The position numbers were made by a program, and so were the translations under genes. From CAZJNX01 sp964547415 (GTDB taxonomy: Bacteria; Pseudomonadota; Alphaproteobacteria; Rhizobiales; Amorphaceae): DNA of 9,577 nucleotides. Shown here piece after piece: positions 1-5,653 of this stretch. The notes beneath the pieces were generated by a model. It was not told the DNA's origin and did not search any database. It saw nothing but the letters and a program-made list of their open reading frames with translations. Position 1 is the stretch's first letter, and each line of letters starts with the position of its first letter. The stretch covers positions 1 to 9,577 of the forward strand of contig CAZJNX010000184.1 of the NCBI GenBank assembly GCA_964547415.1. Direction: 5' to 3'.

Positions 1-495
1 CTGCAGGAGCGGGTTGAGGTCCTGCCCCTCGAGGGGGGCCGGCACGAGCCGCTCGAACGGGTTGGACGTGCCCAGGATAAACAGGAGGAAGGCGAGCTGG
101 ATCCAGCCCTGCACCGAGATCACGGTGGCGCGCAGGGTGGACGGGAGCGTGCGGCCCCAGATCGCGACCAGCATCCCGAACAGGGTGAGGACGAGCACCC
201 ACAGGAGGAGCGAGCCCTCGTGGTTTCCCCACACGCCGGTGATCTTGTAGACCATCGGCTTGTCGGAGTGGGAGTTCTGCCAGACGTTGAGAAGCGAGAA
301 GTCCGAGCGGACGTAAGCGACCGTGAGCGCGACGAAGGACAGCGCCACGAGCAGGAAGGCGGTGATGGCGGCGGGCTGGCCGACGGCCATCAGCCGGTCG
401 TCGCGGGCCCGCGCGCCCCAGAAGGGCACCGTCGACTGGATCACCGCGACGGCGAGCGCGAGCACAAGGGCGTAGTGTCCGAGTTCGTTGAGCAT
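1..495 (-). CDS. ccmF: Cytochrome c heme lyase subunit CcmF (CycK), N-terminal part, cut by the window edge
   Basis: Reverse-strand frame open from ATG at 495 to the left edge: 165 codons, against about 650 residues for the whole family. CcmF is the large inner-membrane subunit that accepts heme from CcmE and, with CcmH/CcmI, ligates it to CxxCH motifs of apocytochromes in the periplasm. The visible part begins MLNELGHYALVLAL, a first membrane helix, followed by a second (about residues 42-61) and a third (about 96-113). The family signature WGNHEGS lies at residues 89-95, just before LLLWVL, and the frame leaves the window in GQDLNPLLQ (157-165), which is the conserved stretch before the WWD region. 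The start is supported by homology at the N-terminus; the upstream Shine-Dalgarno is only a loose GGGAACGGG. It follows ccmE after 64 bases in the same orientation. Recognition is secure; the WWD motif and the heme-ligand histidines lie outside the window. Confidence 0.95.
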   Translation of the reverse strand, partial: MLNELGHYALVLALAVAVIQSTVPFWGARARDDRLMAVGQPAAITAFLLVALSFVALTVAYVRSDFSLLNVWQNSHSDKPMVYKITGVWGNHEGSLLLWVLVLTLFGMLVAIWGRTLPSTLRATVISVQGWIQLAFLLFILGTSNPFERLVPAPLEGQDLNPLLQ

Positions 496-542
496 CCCGT
501 TCCCGTTGTCGTCGTCCGGTGGGCCGTGCCGCGCGCTGGCGA

Positions 543-556
543 GCCGCGCGCGCGGC
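543..556. repeat. 14-bp perfect GC palindrome after ccmE
   Basis: Positions 543-556 read GCCGCGCGCGCGGC, identical to their own reverse complement. It lies 3 bases beyond the ccmE stop codon, inside the 64-base ccmE-ccmF gap. In RNA it could fold as a short GC hairpin, and as DNA it is an alternating purine-pyrimidine tract. No T-run follows, so it is not a good intrinsic terminator, and ccmF immediately follows. In a genome this rich in G+C such a palindrome may arise by chance. Confidence 0.4.
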
Positions 557-559
557 GGC

Positions 560-1018
560 TCAGTCCTCCTTGCCGAGCGCGGCGCCCGCGCCCTTCCACA
601 CGCCCTGCTCCTTGAGGGCGTCGGCGACTTCCTTCGGCACGTAGTTCTCGTCGTGGCGGGCGAGCACGGTGTCGGCCATCAACGTGCCGTCCTCCCCGAC
701 GAGGCCCTCCACGACGACGCCCTGCCCCTCCCGGAAGAGGTCCGGCAGGATGCCGCCGTAGACGACCGGCACGGAGGACGCCGTATCTGTGACGCGGAAG
801 TGGACCTTCACCGTGTCCGCGTCGCGCCGGACGCTCCCCTCCTCCACGAGGCCGCCCAGGCGCACCGCGTACCCCGGGCTCGCCTCGCTCACGAGTTCCG
901 TCGGGGTCCGGGCGAAGACGATCCGGTCCTCCATCGCCACCAGCACGAGGGCGGCGGCGATGGTGAGGGCCACCCCGGCCGCGCCGACAAGACTAAGACG
1001 CCTTTGCTTCCTCGTCAT
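560..1018 (-). CDS. ccmE: Cytochrome c maturation heme chaperone CcmE (CycJ)
   Basis: 152-residue protein, usual length for CcmE. It takes heme exported by CcmC/CcmAB, binds it covalently through a histidine on the periplasmic side, and passes it to CcmF. The N-terminus is MTRKQRRLSL followed by one membrane anchor at about residues 9-29; the rest is the periplasmic OB-fold beta barrel. The heme-binding motif HDENY is at residues 122-126, so His122 is the predicted covalent heme ligand and Tyr126 the conserved axial ligand. VVYGGILPDLFREGQG (86-100) is the typical family stretch. The same frame stays open upstream to 1117, but the short basic tail before the membrane anchor fixes the start at 1018, with GGGGAG a little upstream. 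It sits between ccmI (154-base gap) and ccmF (64-base gap), the standard cycHJK order. Confidence 0.96.
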   Translation of the reverse strand: MTRKQRRLSLVGAAGVALTIAAALVLVAMEDRIVFARTPTELVSEASPGYAVRLGGLVEEGSVRRDADTVKVHFRVTDTASSVPVVYGGILPDLFREGQGVVVEGLVGEDGTLMADTVLARHDENYVPKEVADALKEQGVWKGAGAALGKED

Positions 1019-1172
1019 CGCCGTCCGGTTCCGCTCCCCGTATCCGCTCGCGGGGGGCCTTCCCCGCGCTTCCCGTGCCTTGCCGCGGCGGCACCCGCTC
1101 CGACCGCGGCCATCCACTATGTCGTTCCGGACGATCCCGCCCGGAATGCGGCGAAATGGTCCCGCCCGGCGG

Positions 1173-2363
1173 TCACTGGCCGAGGCCGCCCGCGCCGTTT
1201 TCGTTCCCCGGCGCGATGCCGAGGGAGGCCGCGCCCGCCTTCAGCTCCGCCGCCGCCTCCGGGTCGTCCGCAAGGTCCTGCAGGCCCGCCATCAGCGCCT
1301 CGCCGGCGCGGGCCGGGCGGCCGAGGACGAGCTCGGAGCGGATCAGCTGGACCCATTCCTCCGCCGTGCCGCCGTTCTCGGCAAGGCGCGTCGCAAGGCG
1401 CGAGACCATCCCCTCGATCATGGCGTCCGTGGGCCCGCCCCCGGCGGGCGCGGCGCCGCCGGCACCGCCGGGCGCGCCGGCCATGGGCGCCGAAGCCATC
1501 GGGCCGGAGGCCGCCGGCGTCCCCTCCGGGACCGGCAGGAGGTCGGGGCGGCCGAGGGCGGCGAGCTCGCGCCGGGCGAGCGGCGCCCAGGGCTCGGTCC
1601 CGTCCGCCCCGTCGACGATCAGCTGCCAGCGGCCGAGAGCCTCGGCCGCGTCGCCGCGCTGGCGGGCGGCGATGGCGAGGAAGACCCGCGGCTTGAGGGC
1701 GTCGGGCTCGAGGGCGAGGGCCTTCTCGAAGGCGGCCTCGGCCCGGATTGAGATGTTGCCCCGGTCGGCGAGCGTCAGCGCCTCGCCGAGGCCGGTGAAG
1801 CGCACCGCGGTCGGCCCGTCGAGGTCGATCGCCTTCTCGAAGGCGGCCGCTGCCTCCTCGTAGCGGCCGGTGCCCAGGTAGATGGGGGCGATGACACCCC
1901 AGCCCACCCCGTCGTCCGGCGCCTCGGCGAGGCGGCCTTCCACCTGCTCGATCATCGCCTCCATGCTCATGGGCCCGGCCGGCCCCGTCTGGCGCAGCGC
2001 GAGCGGCTGGTCCCGGTAGGCGGGCTCGCCCAGCAGCGAGTAGGCGGAGAAGCCGAGGACCGGCACGGCGGCGGCGACGGCGAGGGCGGCCGCCTTGCGC
2101 CGCCAGGGAGCGCGGGACAGGCGCGTGTCCTGCTTCCTCGCGCGCAGGAGGCGGCGGGCGATCTCGCGCCGGGCCGTCTCGGCCTCCTCCGGCGGCAGGA
2201 GGCCGCGCTCGGCCTCCCGGTCGATCTCCGCGAGCTGGTCGGCGAAGACCGCGAGGGAGGGCTCCACCTCCTCCGTCGCGTCCGTGTCGGAACGGAACAG
2301 CGGCTGGAGCAGGGCGTAGGCGGCGGCGACGGTGAGAAGCGCGATGGCGATCCAGATCAACAT
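1173..2363 (-). CDS. ccmI: Cytochrome c maturation apocytochrome chaperone CcmI (CycH)
   Basis: 396-residue inner-membrane protein of the CcmFHI heme ligation complex; CcmI binds the C-terminus of apocytochromes and presents them for heme attachment. Domains: membrane helix 1 at about residues 2-19; a cytoplasmic leucine-rich loop with the family pattern FADQLAEIDREAERGLLPPEE (about 40-75); membrane helix 2 at about 91-110; periplasmic TPR repeats at about 134-265 (for example YEEAAAAFEKAIDLDGPTA and AEAAFEKALALEPDALKPR). A low-complexity Ala/Gly/Pro/Met linker at about 280-311 follows, then a C-terminal helical domain (312-385). The frame is open upstream to 2420, but the membrane helix begins at MLIWIAIALL, so ATG 2363 is chosen; no clear Shine-Dalgarno precedes it. 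It heads the ccmI-ccmE-ccmF series, which normally continues with ccmH beyond the window. Identity is firm; the linker looks longer than minimal. Confidence 0.93.
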   Translation of the reverse strand: MLIWIAIALLTVAAAYALLQPLFRSDTDATEEVEPSLAVFADQLAEIDREAERGLLPPEEAETARREIARRLLRARKQDTRLSRAPWRRKAAALAVAAAVPVLGFSAYSLLGEPAYRDQPLALRQTGPAGPMSMEAMIEQVEGRLAEAPDDGVGWGVIAPIYLGTGRYEEAAAAFEKAIDLDGPTAVRFTGLGEALTLADRGNISIRAEAAFEKALALEPDALKPRVFLAIAARQRGDAAEALGRWQLIVDGADGTEPWAPLARRELAALGRPDLLPVPEGTPAASGPMASAPMAGAPGGAGGAAPAGGGPTDAMIEGMVSRLATRLAENGGTAEEWVQLIRSELVLGRPARAGEALMAGLQDLADDPEAAAELKAGAASLGIAPGNENGAGGLGQ

Positions 2364-2375
2364 GACACGATGAGG

Positions 2376-2388
2376 CCCGAAAAACGGG
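2376..2388 (-). other. Short A5/T5-loop hairpin in the ccmI leader
   Basis: Directly upstream of the ccmI start the minus strand carries CCCG-TTTTT-CGGG, a 4-bp stem with a five-T loop, 12 bases from the ATG. It occupies part of the place where a Shine-Dalgarno would be expected and none is visible. The stem is short, so it is only a possible leader structure and may be chance. Confidence 0.2.
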
Positions 2389-2420
2389 TCAGGTGTAAAT
2401 CCCGCTTGACGCATGGGCAA

Positions 2421-2437
2421 GGGCGGAAGCCCCGCCC
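2421..2437 (-). terminator. Stem-loop after the lipoprotein gene, weak terminator candidate
   Basis: On the minus strand GGGCGG-GGCTT-CCGCCC makes a perfect 6-bp GC stem with a 5-base loop, starting 10 bases after the lipoprotein stop codon and 57 bases before the ccmI ATG. The run following it is TTGCCCATG, with only two T residues, so if it terminates it does so weakly or with help from Rho. It may instead mark the boundary between the signalling block and the ccm genes. Confidence 0.35.
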
Positions 2438-2447
2438 CCGACGCAGG

Positions 2448-2897
2448 TCAGGAGATCAGCTCCCACGTCCCGCCGGCGTCCCGGCAGGCGGTGGAGCGGC
2501 GGCTCCAGCGGGCGCCGTCCTTCTCCACGGCGTGGGTGAAGTCCCGGCAGCGCTGGACGTTCACGGCATAGAGGGGGCCGGGCACCACCTCCCCGCGGAC
2601 CGCGTCGTCCGGCGTGCGCCAGCGGACCGACACGCCCGCGCCGGAGTCCTCGAGGGCCCGGTACTGGGCCTCGGCGGCGATCTGCCGCGCGCGCGGGCCC
2701 ATGAGCGGGGCGAGGTCCGGGCTCACGGTGGTGCGGGCGGGCTCGAGGCCCCCGACGACGGCCTCGGCCGGCGTGCCGGCCGCGGGCGTGGCGATGCGGC
2801 CGTAGCCCGACAGGCCGGTGCCGCCGGTCGCCGTGCAGCCGGCGAGCGCGAGGAGGACGAGGGGAACGGCGATGGGCCTCATCGTGCGTGTCGTCAT
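2448..2897 (-). CDS. Outer-membrane-type lipoprotein with 17-kDa surface antigen C-terminal domain
   Basis: 149-residue predicted lipoprotein. The N-terminus MTTRTMRPIAVPLVLLALAGC is a lipoprotein signal peptide with lipobox L-A-G-C, so Cys21 would be lipidated after cleavage. A Gly/Ala/Pro-rich spacer follows, then the helix ARQIAAEAQYRALEDSGAG and a beta-rich C-terminal domain with WRTPDDAVRGEVVPGPLYAVN, CRDFTHAV and TACRDAGGTWELIS. This resembles the rickettsial 17-kDa antigen family (RT0821/Lpp0805-type surface domain), whose members end in a conserved CR...W block; the two domain cysteines could form a disulfide. The ATG at 2897 is chosen over a TTG at 2903 and an internal ATG at 2882; none has a good Shine-Dalgarno. 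It lies between the histidine kinase (111-base gap) and ccmI, all on the same strand. No biochemical role is known for this domain; an envelope-structural role is inferred. Confidence 0.8.
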   Translation of the reverse strand: MTTRTMRPIAVPLVLLALAGCTATGGTGLSGYGRIATPAAGTPAEAVVGGLEPARTTVSPDLAPLMGPRARQIAAEAQYRALEDSGAGVSVRWRTPDDAVRGEVVPGPLYAVNVQRCRDFTHAVEKDGARWSRRSTACRDAGGTWELIS

Positions 2898-2912
2898 TCG
2901 CAAGAAGGATCA

Positions 2913-2937
2913 GGCGGCACACCATCGCACCGCCGCC
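2913..2937 (-). terminator. Stem-loop between the kinase and lipoprotein genes
   Basis: On the minus strand GGCGGC and GCCGCC (plus-strand 2932-2937 and 2913-2918) pair across a 13-base loop, giving a 6-bp GC stem followed by TGATCCTTCTTG, a moderately T-rich stretch. It lies downstream of the kinase stop and about 15 bases before the lipoprotein ATG. It could end the kinase transcript or act as a leader structure over the ribosome site of the lipoprotein gene. The long loop keeps confidence low. Confidence 0.28.
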
Positions 2938-3008
2938 AAGGCGTACCACGCGCAGGCCGTCCATCCCTCGCCCTTTCGTCCGCTGCGCGCCGCGCCCGGG
3001 GCACACGG

Positions 3009-4388
3009 TCAGCGCGTGGGGACAATCGGCAACACGAGACGGGCGGACAGGCCCCCGAGCGGCGAGCGGCCGAGCTCCAGCGCACCGCCGTAGAGATCGG
3101 CGAGCTCCTTCACGATCGCAAGGCCGAGACCGGTGCCCGGCTTCGTCTCGTCGAGCCGCAGGCCGCGGGAGAGCGCCGTCTCGGCCTCGGCGGGCGTCAG
3201 GCCCGGCCCGTCGTCCTCCACGTCGACGACGAGCGCGGCCCCGCCATCCGGCCCCTCGCCCTTGCGGGCGAGGACGCGGATCCGCGAGCGCGCCCACTTG
3301 GCCGCGTTCTCCACGAGGTTGCCGACCATCTCCTCGAAGTCCTGGGTCTCCCCGGCGAACTGGAGGCCGCCGGGGTCGACGAGCTCGATCGAGGCGTCGC
3401 GGCCCGCGGCGAGGCGGCCGACCGTGCGCACGATCCGCTCGAGGGAGGGGGACACGTCCGTGACGACGCCGATCAGGCGGCGGCGGGCGGCCATCTGCGC
3501 CCGGTTGAGGTGGTGGCGGACCTGCTCGTGCATGGCGGTCGCCTGCTCGCTGACGGTCGCGGCGAGGCGGCCGTCCTCCCCCCGCGCCTCGTTGAGGATC
3601 ACCGACAGGGGCGTCTTGAGGGCATGGGCGAGGTTGCCGACGTGCTGGCGCGCCCGGTCGAGGACCGCCTGGTTCGAATCGATGAGCGTGTTGAACTCCC
3701 GGGCGAGGGGCGCGATCTCGCTCGGAAAGGCGCCTTCCAGGTGCCGCGTGCGGCCCGCGCGGATCGCCTGCAGCTGCTCGCGCATGCGCTCGAGCGGCTT
3801 GAGGCCGAATCGCACCTGCAGGACCGTCGCCGCCACCAGCACCACCGAGAAGAGGCCGAGATAGACCGTGACGGTCCGGCGGAAGGCGGCGACGTCCGCC
3901 TCCACCGTCTCCGGGTTCGCCGCCACCGCGAACAGGAGCTCGGCGCCCGCGTCGTAGAGGACCGGGCGGGCGACCATGCGCACCGGCTCGTTGCCAGGCC
4001 CCTCGGCGGCGAGGCGCACCACGTCGCCGGGCTCGGCCGTCTCCATCAGCTCGCCCACCGGCAGGCTGTCGCCCGCGAGGGAGCGGGAGGACAGGATCAC
4101 CTCCCCCGTCTCGAGGTCGCGCACCACCCAGTACCACCCCGACAGGGGGAAGTCGAAGCGCGGCTCGCCCAGCACCTGGGACGGGATCTCGCGGAAGCCC
4201 GGCGTCTGGCGCGCGATCTCGGCGATGAGGGCCTTCACGTAGACGTTGAGCGTCTCGTCGAAGCGGGCCTCGATGGCGTCGCGGTAGGCCTGGGTGAGGA
4301 GGACGCCCGCGGCGAGCACGGTGAAGGCCGCCCAGGCGAGGGAGGTGACGAGGAGGCGCGCGCTCAAGGAGGGCGTCTCGCGGCGCAT
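3009..4388 (-). CDS. feuQ: PhoQ-like sensor histidine kinase, probable FeuQ
   Basis: 459-residue inner-membrane kinase, a normal length. Membrane helix 1 at about residues 11-33; periplasmic sensor domain at about 34-170 containing PLSGWYWVVRD (81-91), a stretch typical of PhoQ-like kinases; helix 2 at about 173-192; HAMP-like linker to about 240. The dimerisation domain carries the H-box GNLAHALKTPLSVI with phospho-accepting His255. The ATP-binding domain has the N-box NLVENAAKWA (357-366), DDGPG (392-396) and GTGLGLAIVKELA (418-430). All catalytic boxes look intact. Its ATG lies 4 bases beyond the stop of the response regulator, so the two are translationally coupled. In Rhizobium and Sinorhizobium the kinase gene feuQ and its partner feuP lie next to cycHJKL, the ccm genes also found here. 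The FeuQ name rests on that synteny plus the PhoQ-like H-box; the stimulus (osmotic or iron-related in rhizobia) cannot be read from sequence. Confidence 0.8.
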   Translation of the reverse strand: MRRETPSLSARLLVTSLAWAAFTVLAAGVLLTQAYRDAIEARFDETLNVYVKALIAEIARQTPGFREIPSQVLGEPRFDFPLSGWYWVVRDLETGEVILSSRSLAGDSLPVGELMETAEPGDVVRLAAEGPGNEPVRMVARPVLYDAGAELLFAVAANPETVEADVAAFRRTVTVYLGLFSVVLVAATVLQVRFGLKPLERMREQLQAIRAGRTRHLEGAFPSEIAPLAREFNTLIDSNQAVLDRARQHVGNLAHALKTPLSVILNEARGEDGRLAATVSEQATAMHEQVRHHLNRAQMAARRRLIGVVTDVSPSLERIVRTVGRLAAGRDASIELVDPGGLQFAGETQDFEEMVGNLVENAAKWARSRIRVLARKGEGPDGGAALVVDVEDDGPGLTPAEAETALSRGLRLDETKPGTGLGLAIVKELADLYGGALELGRSPLGGLSARLVLPIVPTR

Positions 4389-4392
4389 CGCC

Positions 4393-5049
4393 CTACCCGC
4401 CGATGCGGTAGCCGAGGCCGCGCACCGTCTCGATCACCTCGGGGGAAAGCTTCTTGCGAAGGCGCCCGATGAACACCTCGATGGTGTTGGAATCCCGGTC
4501 GAAGTCCTGGTCGTACAGGTGCTCGGTGAGCTCGGTCCGGGAGACCACGCGCCCCTGGTGCATCATCAGGTAGGCGAGCACCCGGTACTCGTGGGAGGTG
4601 AGGCGCACGGGCTCGCCGGCGAAGGTGACGCGGGAGGAGCGCACGTCGATGGCGACGTCGCCGCACACGATCTCGTTGGTGGCGTGGCCGGCCGCGCGGC
4701 GGATGACGGCACGCACGCGGGCGAGCAGCTCCTCCATGTGGAAGGGCTTCACCACGTAGTCGTCCGCCCCCGCGTCGATGCCGGCGACCTTGTCCGACCA
4801 CCGGTCGCGGGCGGTGAGGATGATGACGGGCATCGTCCGCCCGCCCGCCCGCCAGCGGGCCAGCACCGACACCCCGTCCATCACCGGCAAGCCGAGGTCG
4901 AGGACGACCGCGTCGTAGGGCTCGGTGTCGCCGAGGTGGTGGCCCTCCTCCCCGTCGTGGGCGAGGTCGACGGCGTAGCCCGCCCCCTGGAGCGCGTCCT
5001 GGAGCTGGCGGCTGAGATCCCGGTCGTCCTCCACCACGAGAACGCGCAT
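4393..5049 (-). CDS. feuP: OmpR/PhoP-family response regulator, probable FeuP
   Basis: 218-residue DNA-binding response regulator. Receiver domain (about 1-115): acidic pocket Asp8/Asp9, phospho-accepting Asp51 in VVLDLGLP, Thr79 in ILTARD, Lys101 in VVKPFH. Winged-helix DNA-binding domain (about 125-217) with LTSHEYRVLAYLMMH, VVSRTELTEHLYDQDFDRDSNTIEVFIGRLRKKL and the C-terminal wing TVRGLGYRIGG. The stretch DRDSNTIEV and the receiver pattern GEEGHHLGDTEPYDAVVLDLGLP are PhoP/FeuP-like. The frame is open far upstream, but the start MRVLVVEDD at 5049 has a strong Shine-Dalgarno and gives the exact receiver N-terminus. It precedes the kinase by 4 bases and follows the small PepSY-like gene after 164 bases, a gap large enough for its own promoter. 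The response-regulator class is certain; the FeuP orthology is inferred from gene order. Confidence 0.85.
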   Translation of the reverse strand: MRVLVVEDDRDLSRQLQDALQGAGYAVDLAHDGEEGHHLGDTEPYDAVVLDLGLPVMDGVSVLARWRAGGRTMPVIILTARDRWSDKVAGIDAGADDYVVKPFHMEELLARVRAVIRRAAGHATNEIVCGDVAIDVRSSRVTFAGEPVRLTSHEYRVLAYLMMHQGRVVSRTELTEHLYDQDFDRDSNTIEVFIGRLRKKLSPEVIETVRGLGYRIGG

Positions 5050-5055
5050 CGACGG

Positions 5056-5063
5056 CTCCCCTC
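5056..5063 (-). promoter_or_regulatory. Shine-Dalgarno of the response regulator gene
   Basis: The minus strand reads GAGGGGAG six bases before the ATG at 5049. It is the best ribosome site on the minus strand of the window and decides the start of the response regulator, whose frame is otherwise open for over 700 bases upstream. Confidence 0.75.
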
Positions 5064-5171
5064 GAGTTCCTGCGGGCCCGGCGTCGGGCGCCGCCATCCT
5101 CCCACGCGTTGGTTGCGATTTCCTGTCCGGGTGCGACCTTCGTCTTCCCGCCGCCGCCCATGAGCACGGAT

Positions 5172-5193
5172 CGGGCCGCACGGCAACGGCCCG
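5172..5193 (-). terminator. Perfect 7-bp GC stem-loop between the PepSY-like gene and the response regulator
   Basis: CGGGCCG (5172-5178) and CGGCCCG (5187-5193) are exact inverted repeats around the 8-base loop CACGGCAA. The structure lies 20 bases beyond the PepSY-like stop codon and 122 bases before the regulator start. No T-run follows it in the direction of transcription, so as an intrinsic terminator it would be inefficient. A partial terminator or 3' stabilising hairpin would let the small protein be made in excess over the regulator and kinase; that is inference. Confidence 0.4.
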
Positions 5194-5213
5194 GTGCGCG
5201 GGGCTGGCGGGCG

Positions 5214-5513
5214 TCAGCGCATCAGGTCGCCGCTCGCCGCGTCGACCACGTGGCTCGACACCCGCCCGTCCCGGCGCAGGACCACGACACGGTAGACGAG
5301 CCGCCCGTTCGACCGGCACAGGCTGAGGCGCAGCACCTCCCCGCCGACGGTGCGCCGGACGGAGGCCGGCCGCACCGCCTCGCCCGAGCGGATGGCGGCG
5401 CGCTGCTCGGCCATCGTGAGGCACGCCTCGGTCGCCGCGGCCCCGCCGGGCGGGAACGCGAGGGCGAGCGCGACGAGGAACGCCGCGGCGAGGGATGGAC
5501 TGGGGCCGGCCAT
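5214..5513 (-). CDS. Small secreted PepSY-like protein, candidate FeuN-type modulator of the kinase
   Basis: 99-residue protein with a clear Sec signal peptide: hydrophobic core AAAFLVALALAF (about residues 9-20) and a likely cleavage after GGAAA (about residue 27), leaving a mature protein of about 72 residues in the periplasm. The mature part resembles one PepSY domain: helix CLTMAEQRAAIRSGEAVRPASV, then strands VLRLSLCRSNGRLVYRVVVLRRDGRV and VVDAASGDLMR. Cys31 and Cys66 could form a disulfide. The frame is open upstream to 5639 but only the ATG at 5513 gives a signal peptide; a CGGAGA lies 12-17 bases before it. The next gene downstream on the same strand is the response regulator of the adjacent two-component pair. 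In Sinorhizobium meliloti a small periplasmic protein, FeuN, encoded beside feuPQ, represses FeuQ signalling; size, location and position fit. PepSY-like character is moderately sure, the FeuN role inferred. It could also be a target rather than a modulator of the system. Confidence 0.72.
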   Translation of the reverse strand: MAGPSPSLAAAFLVALALAFPPGGAAATEACLTMAEQRAAIRSGEAVRPASVRRTVGGEVLRLSLCRSNGRLVYRVVVLRRDGRVSSHVVDAASGDLMR

Positions 5514-5536
5514 GGGCGCACGGTATCTCCGGGGCG

Positions 5537-5555
5537 TGAACCGGTCCTGAAGGTC
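5537..5555. promoter_or_regulatory. Tandem TGAA/GGTC half-sites, candidate regulator-binding site
   Basis: TGAACCGGTC at 5537-5546 is followed by TGAAGGTC at 5548-5555; the TGAA elements start 11 bases apart. OmpR/PhoB-family regulators bind tandem half-sites with 10-11 bp periodicity, and this spot is in the 140-base divergent region between the PepSY-like gene and the SDR, 24 bases upstream of the PepSY-like ATG. An autoregulatory site for the neighbouring regulator is conceivable. Only two copies are seen and the second lacks two bases, so chance is a real alternative. Confidence 0.22.
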
Positions 5556-5600
5556 GGGCGCGGGCGCCCCGGGGGCAAGCCCCGCGTCGATGTCGGCGCG

Positions 5601-5641
5601 GGGGGCGCATGGTGACGCGCAGGGGAGAAGGGGGCGCATGG
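5601..5641 (+). repeat. Exact 12-bp direct repeat upstream of the SDR gene
   Basis: GGGGGCGCATGG occurs at 5601-5612 and again at 5630-5641, starts 29 bases apart, ending 12 bases before the SDR start codon. It may be a small duplication or paired operator half-sites; each copy contains an ATG in a different context. G-rich local composition makes a chance match more likely than in ordinary DNA. Confidence 0.4.
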
Positions 5642-5643
5642 AA

Positions 5644-5648
5644 AGGAG
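5644..5648 (+). promoter_or_regulatory. Shine-Dalgarno of the SDR gene
   Basis: AGGAG five bases before the ATG at 5654, within AAAGGAGCGGCG. It selects this start over an in-frame ATG at 5609 that would add a basic, Gly-rich leader without any similarity to the Rossmann N-terminus. Confidence 0.75.
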
Positions 5649-5653
5649 CGGCG

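Noticed and set aside
1019..1117. 33-residue N-terminal extension of CcmE
   Set aside because: CcmE proteins begin with a short basic tail and a membrane anchor, which fits the ATG at 1018; the extension is a basic low-complexity stretch.
1135..1169. 10-base direct repeat TCCCGCCCGG at 1135-1144 and 1160-1169 in the ccmI-ccmE gap
   Set aside because: Short C/G-only repeat in GC-rich DNA with no link to a promoter or a hairpin that I could see.
2370..4472. Very long plus-strand open frame opposite the lipoprotein and kinase genes
   Set aside because: It is antisense to two genes with clear family motifs. Its translation is His/Arg/Gly/Ala-rich without any domain, as expected from the shadow of high-GC coding DNA.
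5047..5089. GCCCG-GCGT-CGGGC small hairpin (5076-5089) just before the regulator gene as a riboswitch or attenuator
   Set aside because: Only a 5-bp stem with no alternative fold or T-run; many such GC stems occur by chance here.
4294..5163. Plus-strand 289-codon open frame opposite the response regulator
   Set aside because: Mirror frame of a certain gene; its composition (His, Val, Gly, Arg runs) shows no protein-family features.
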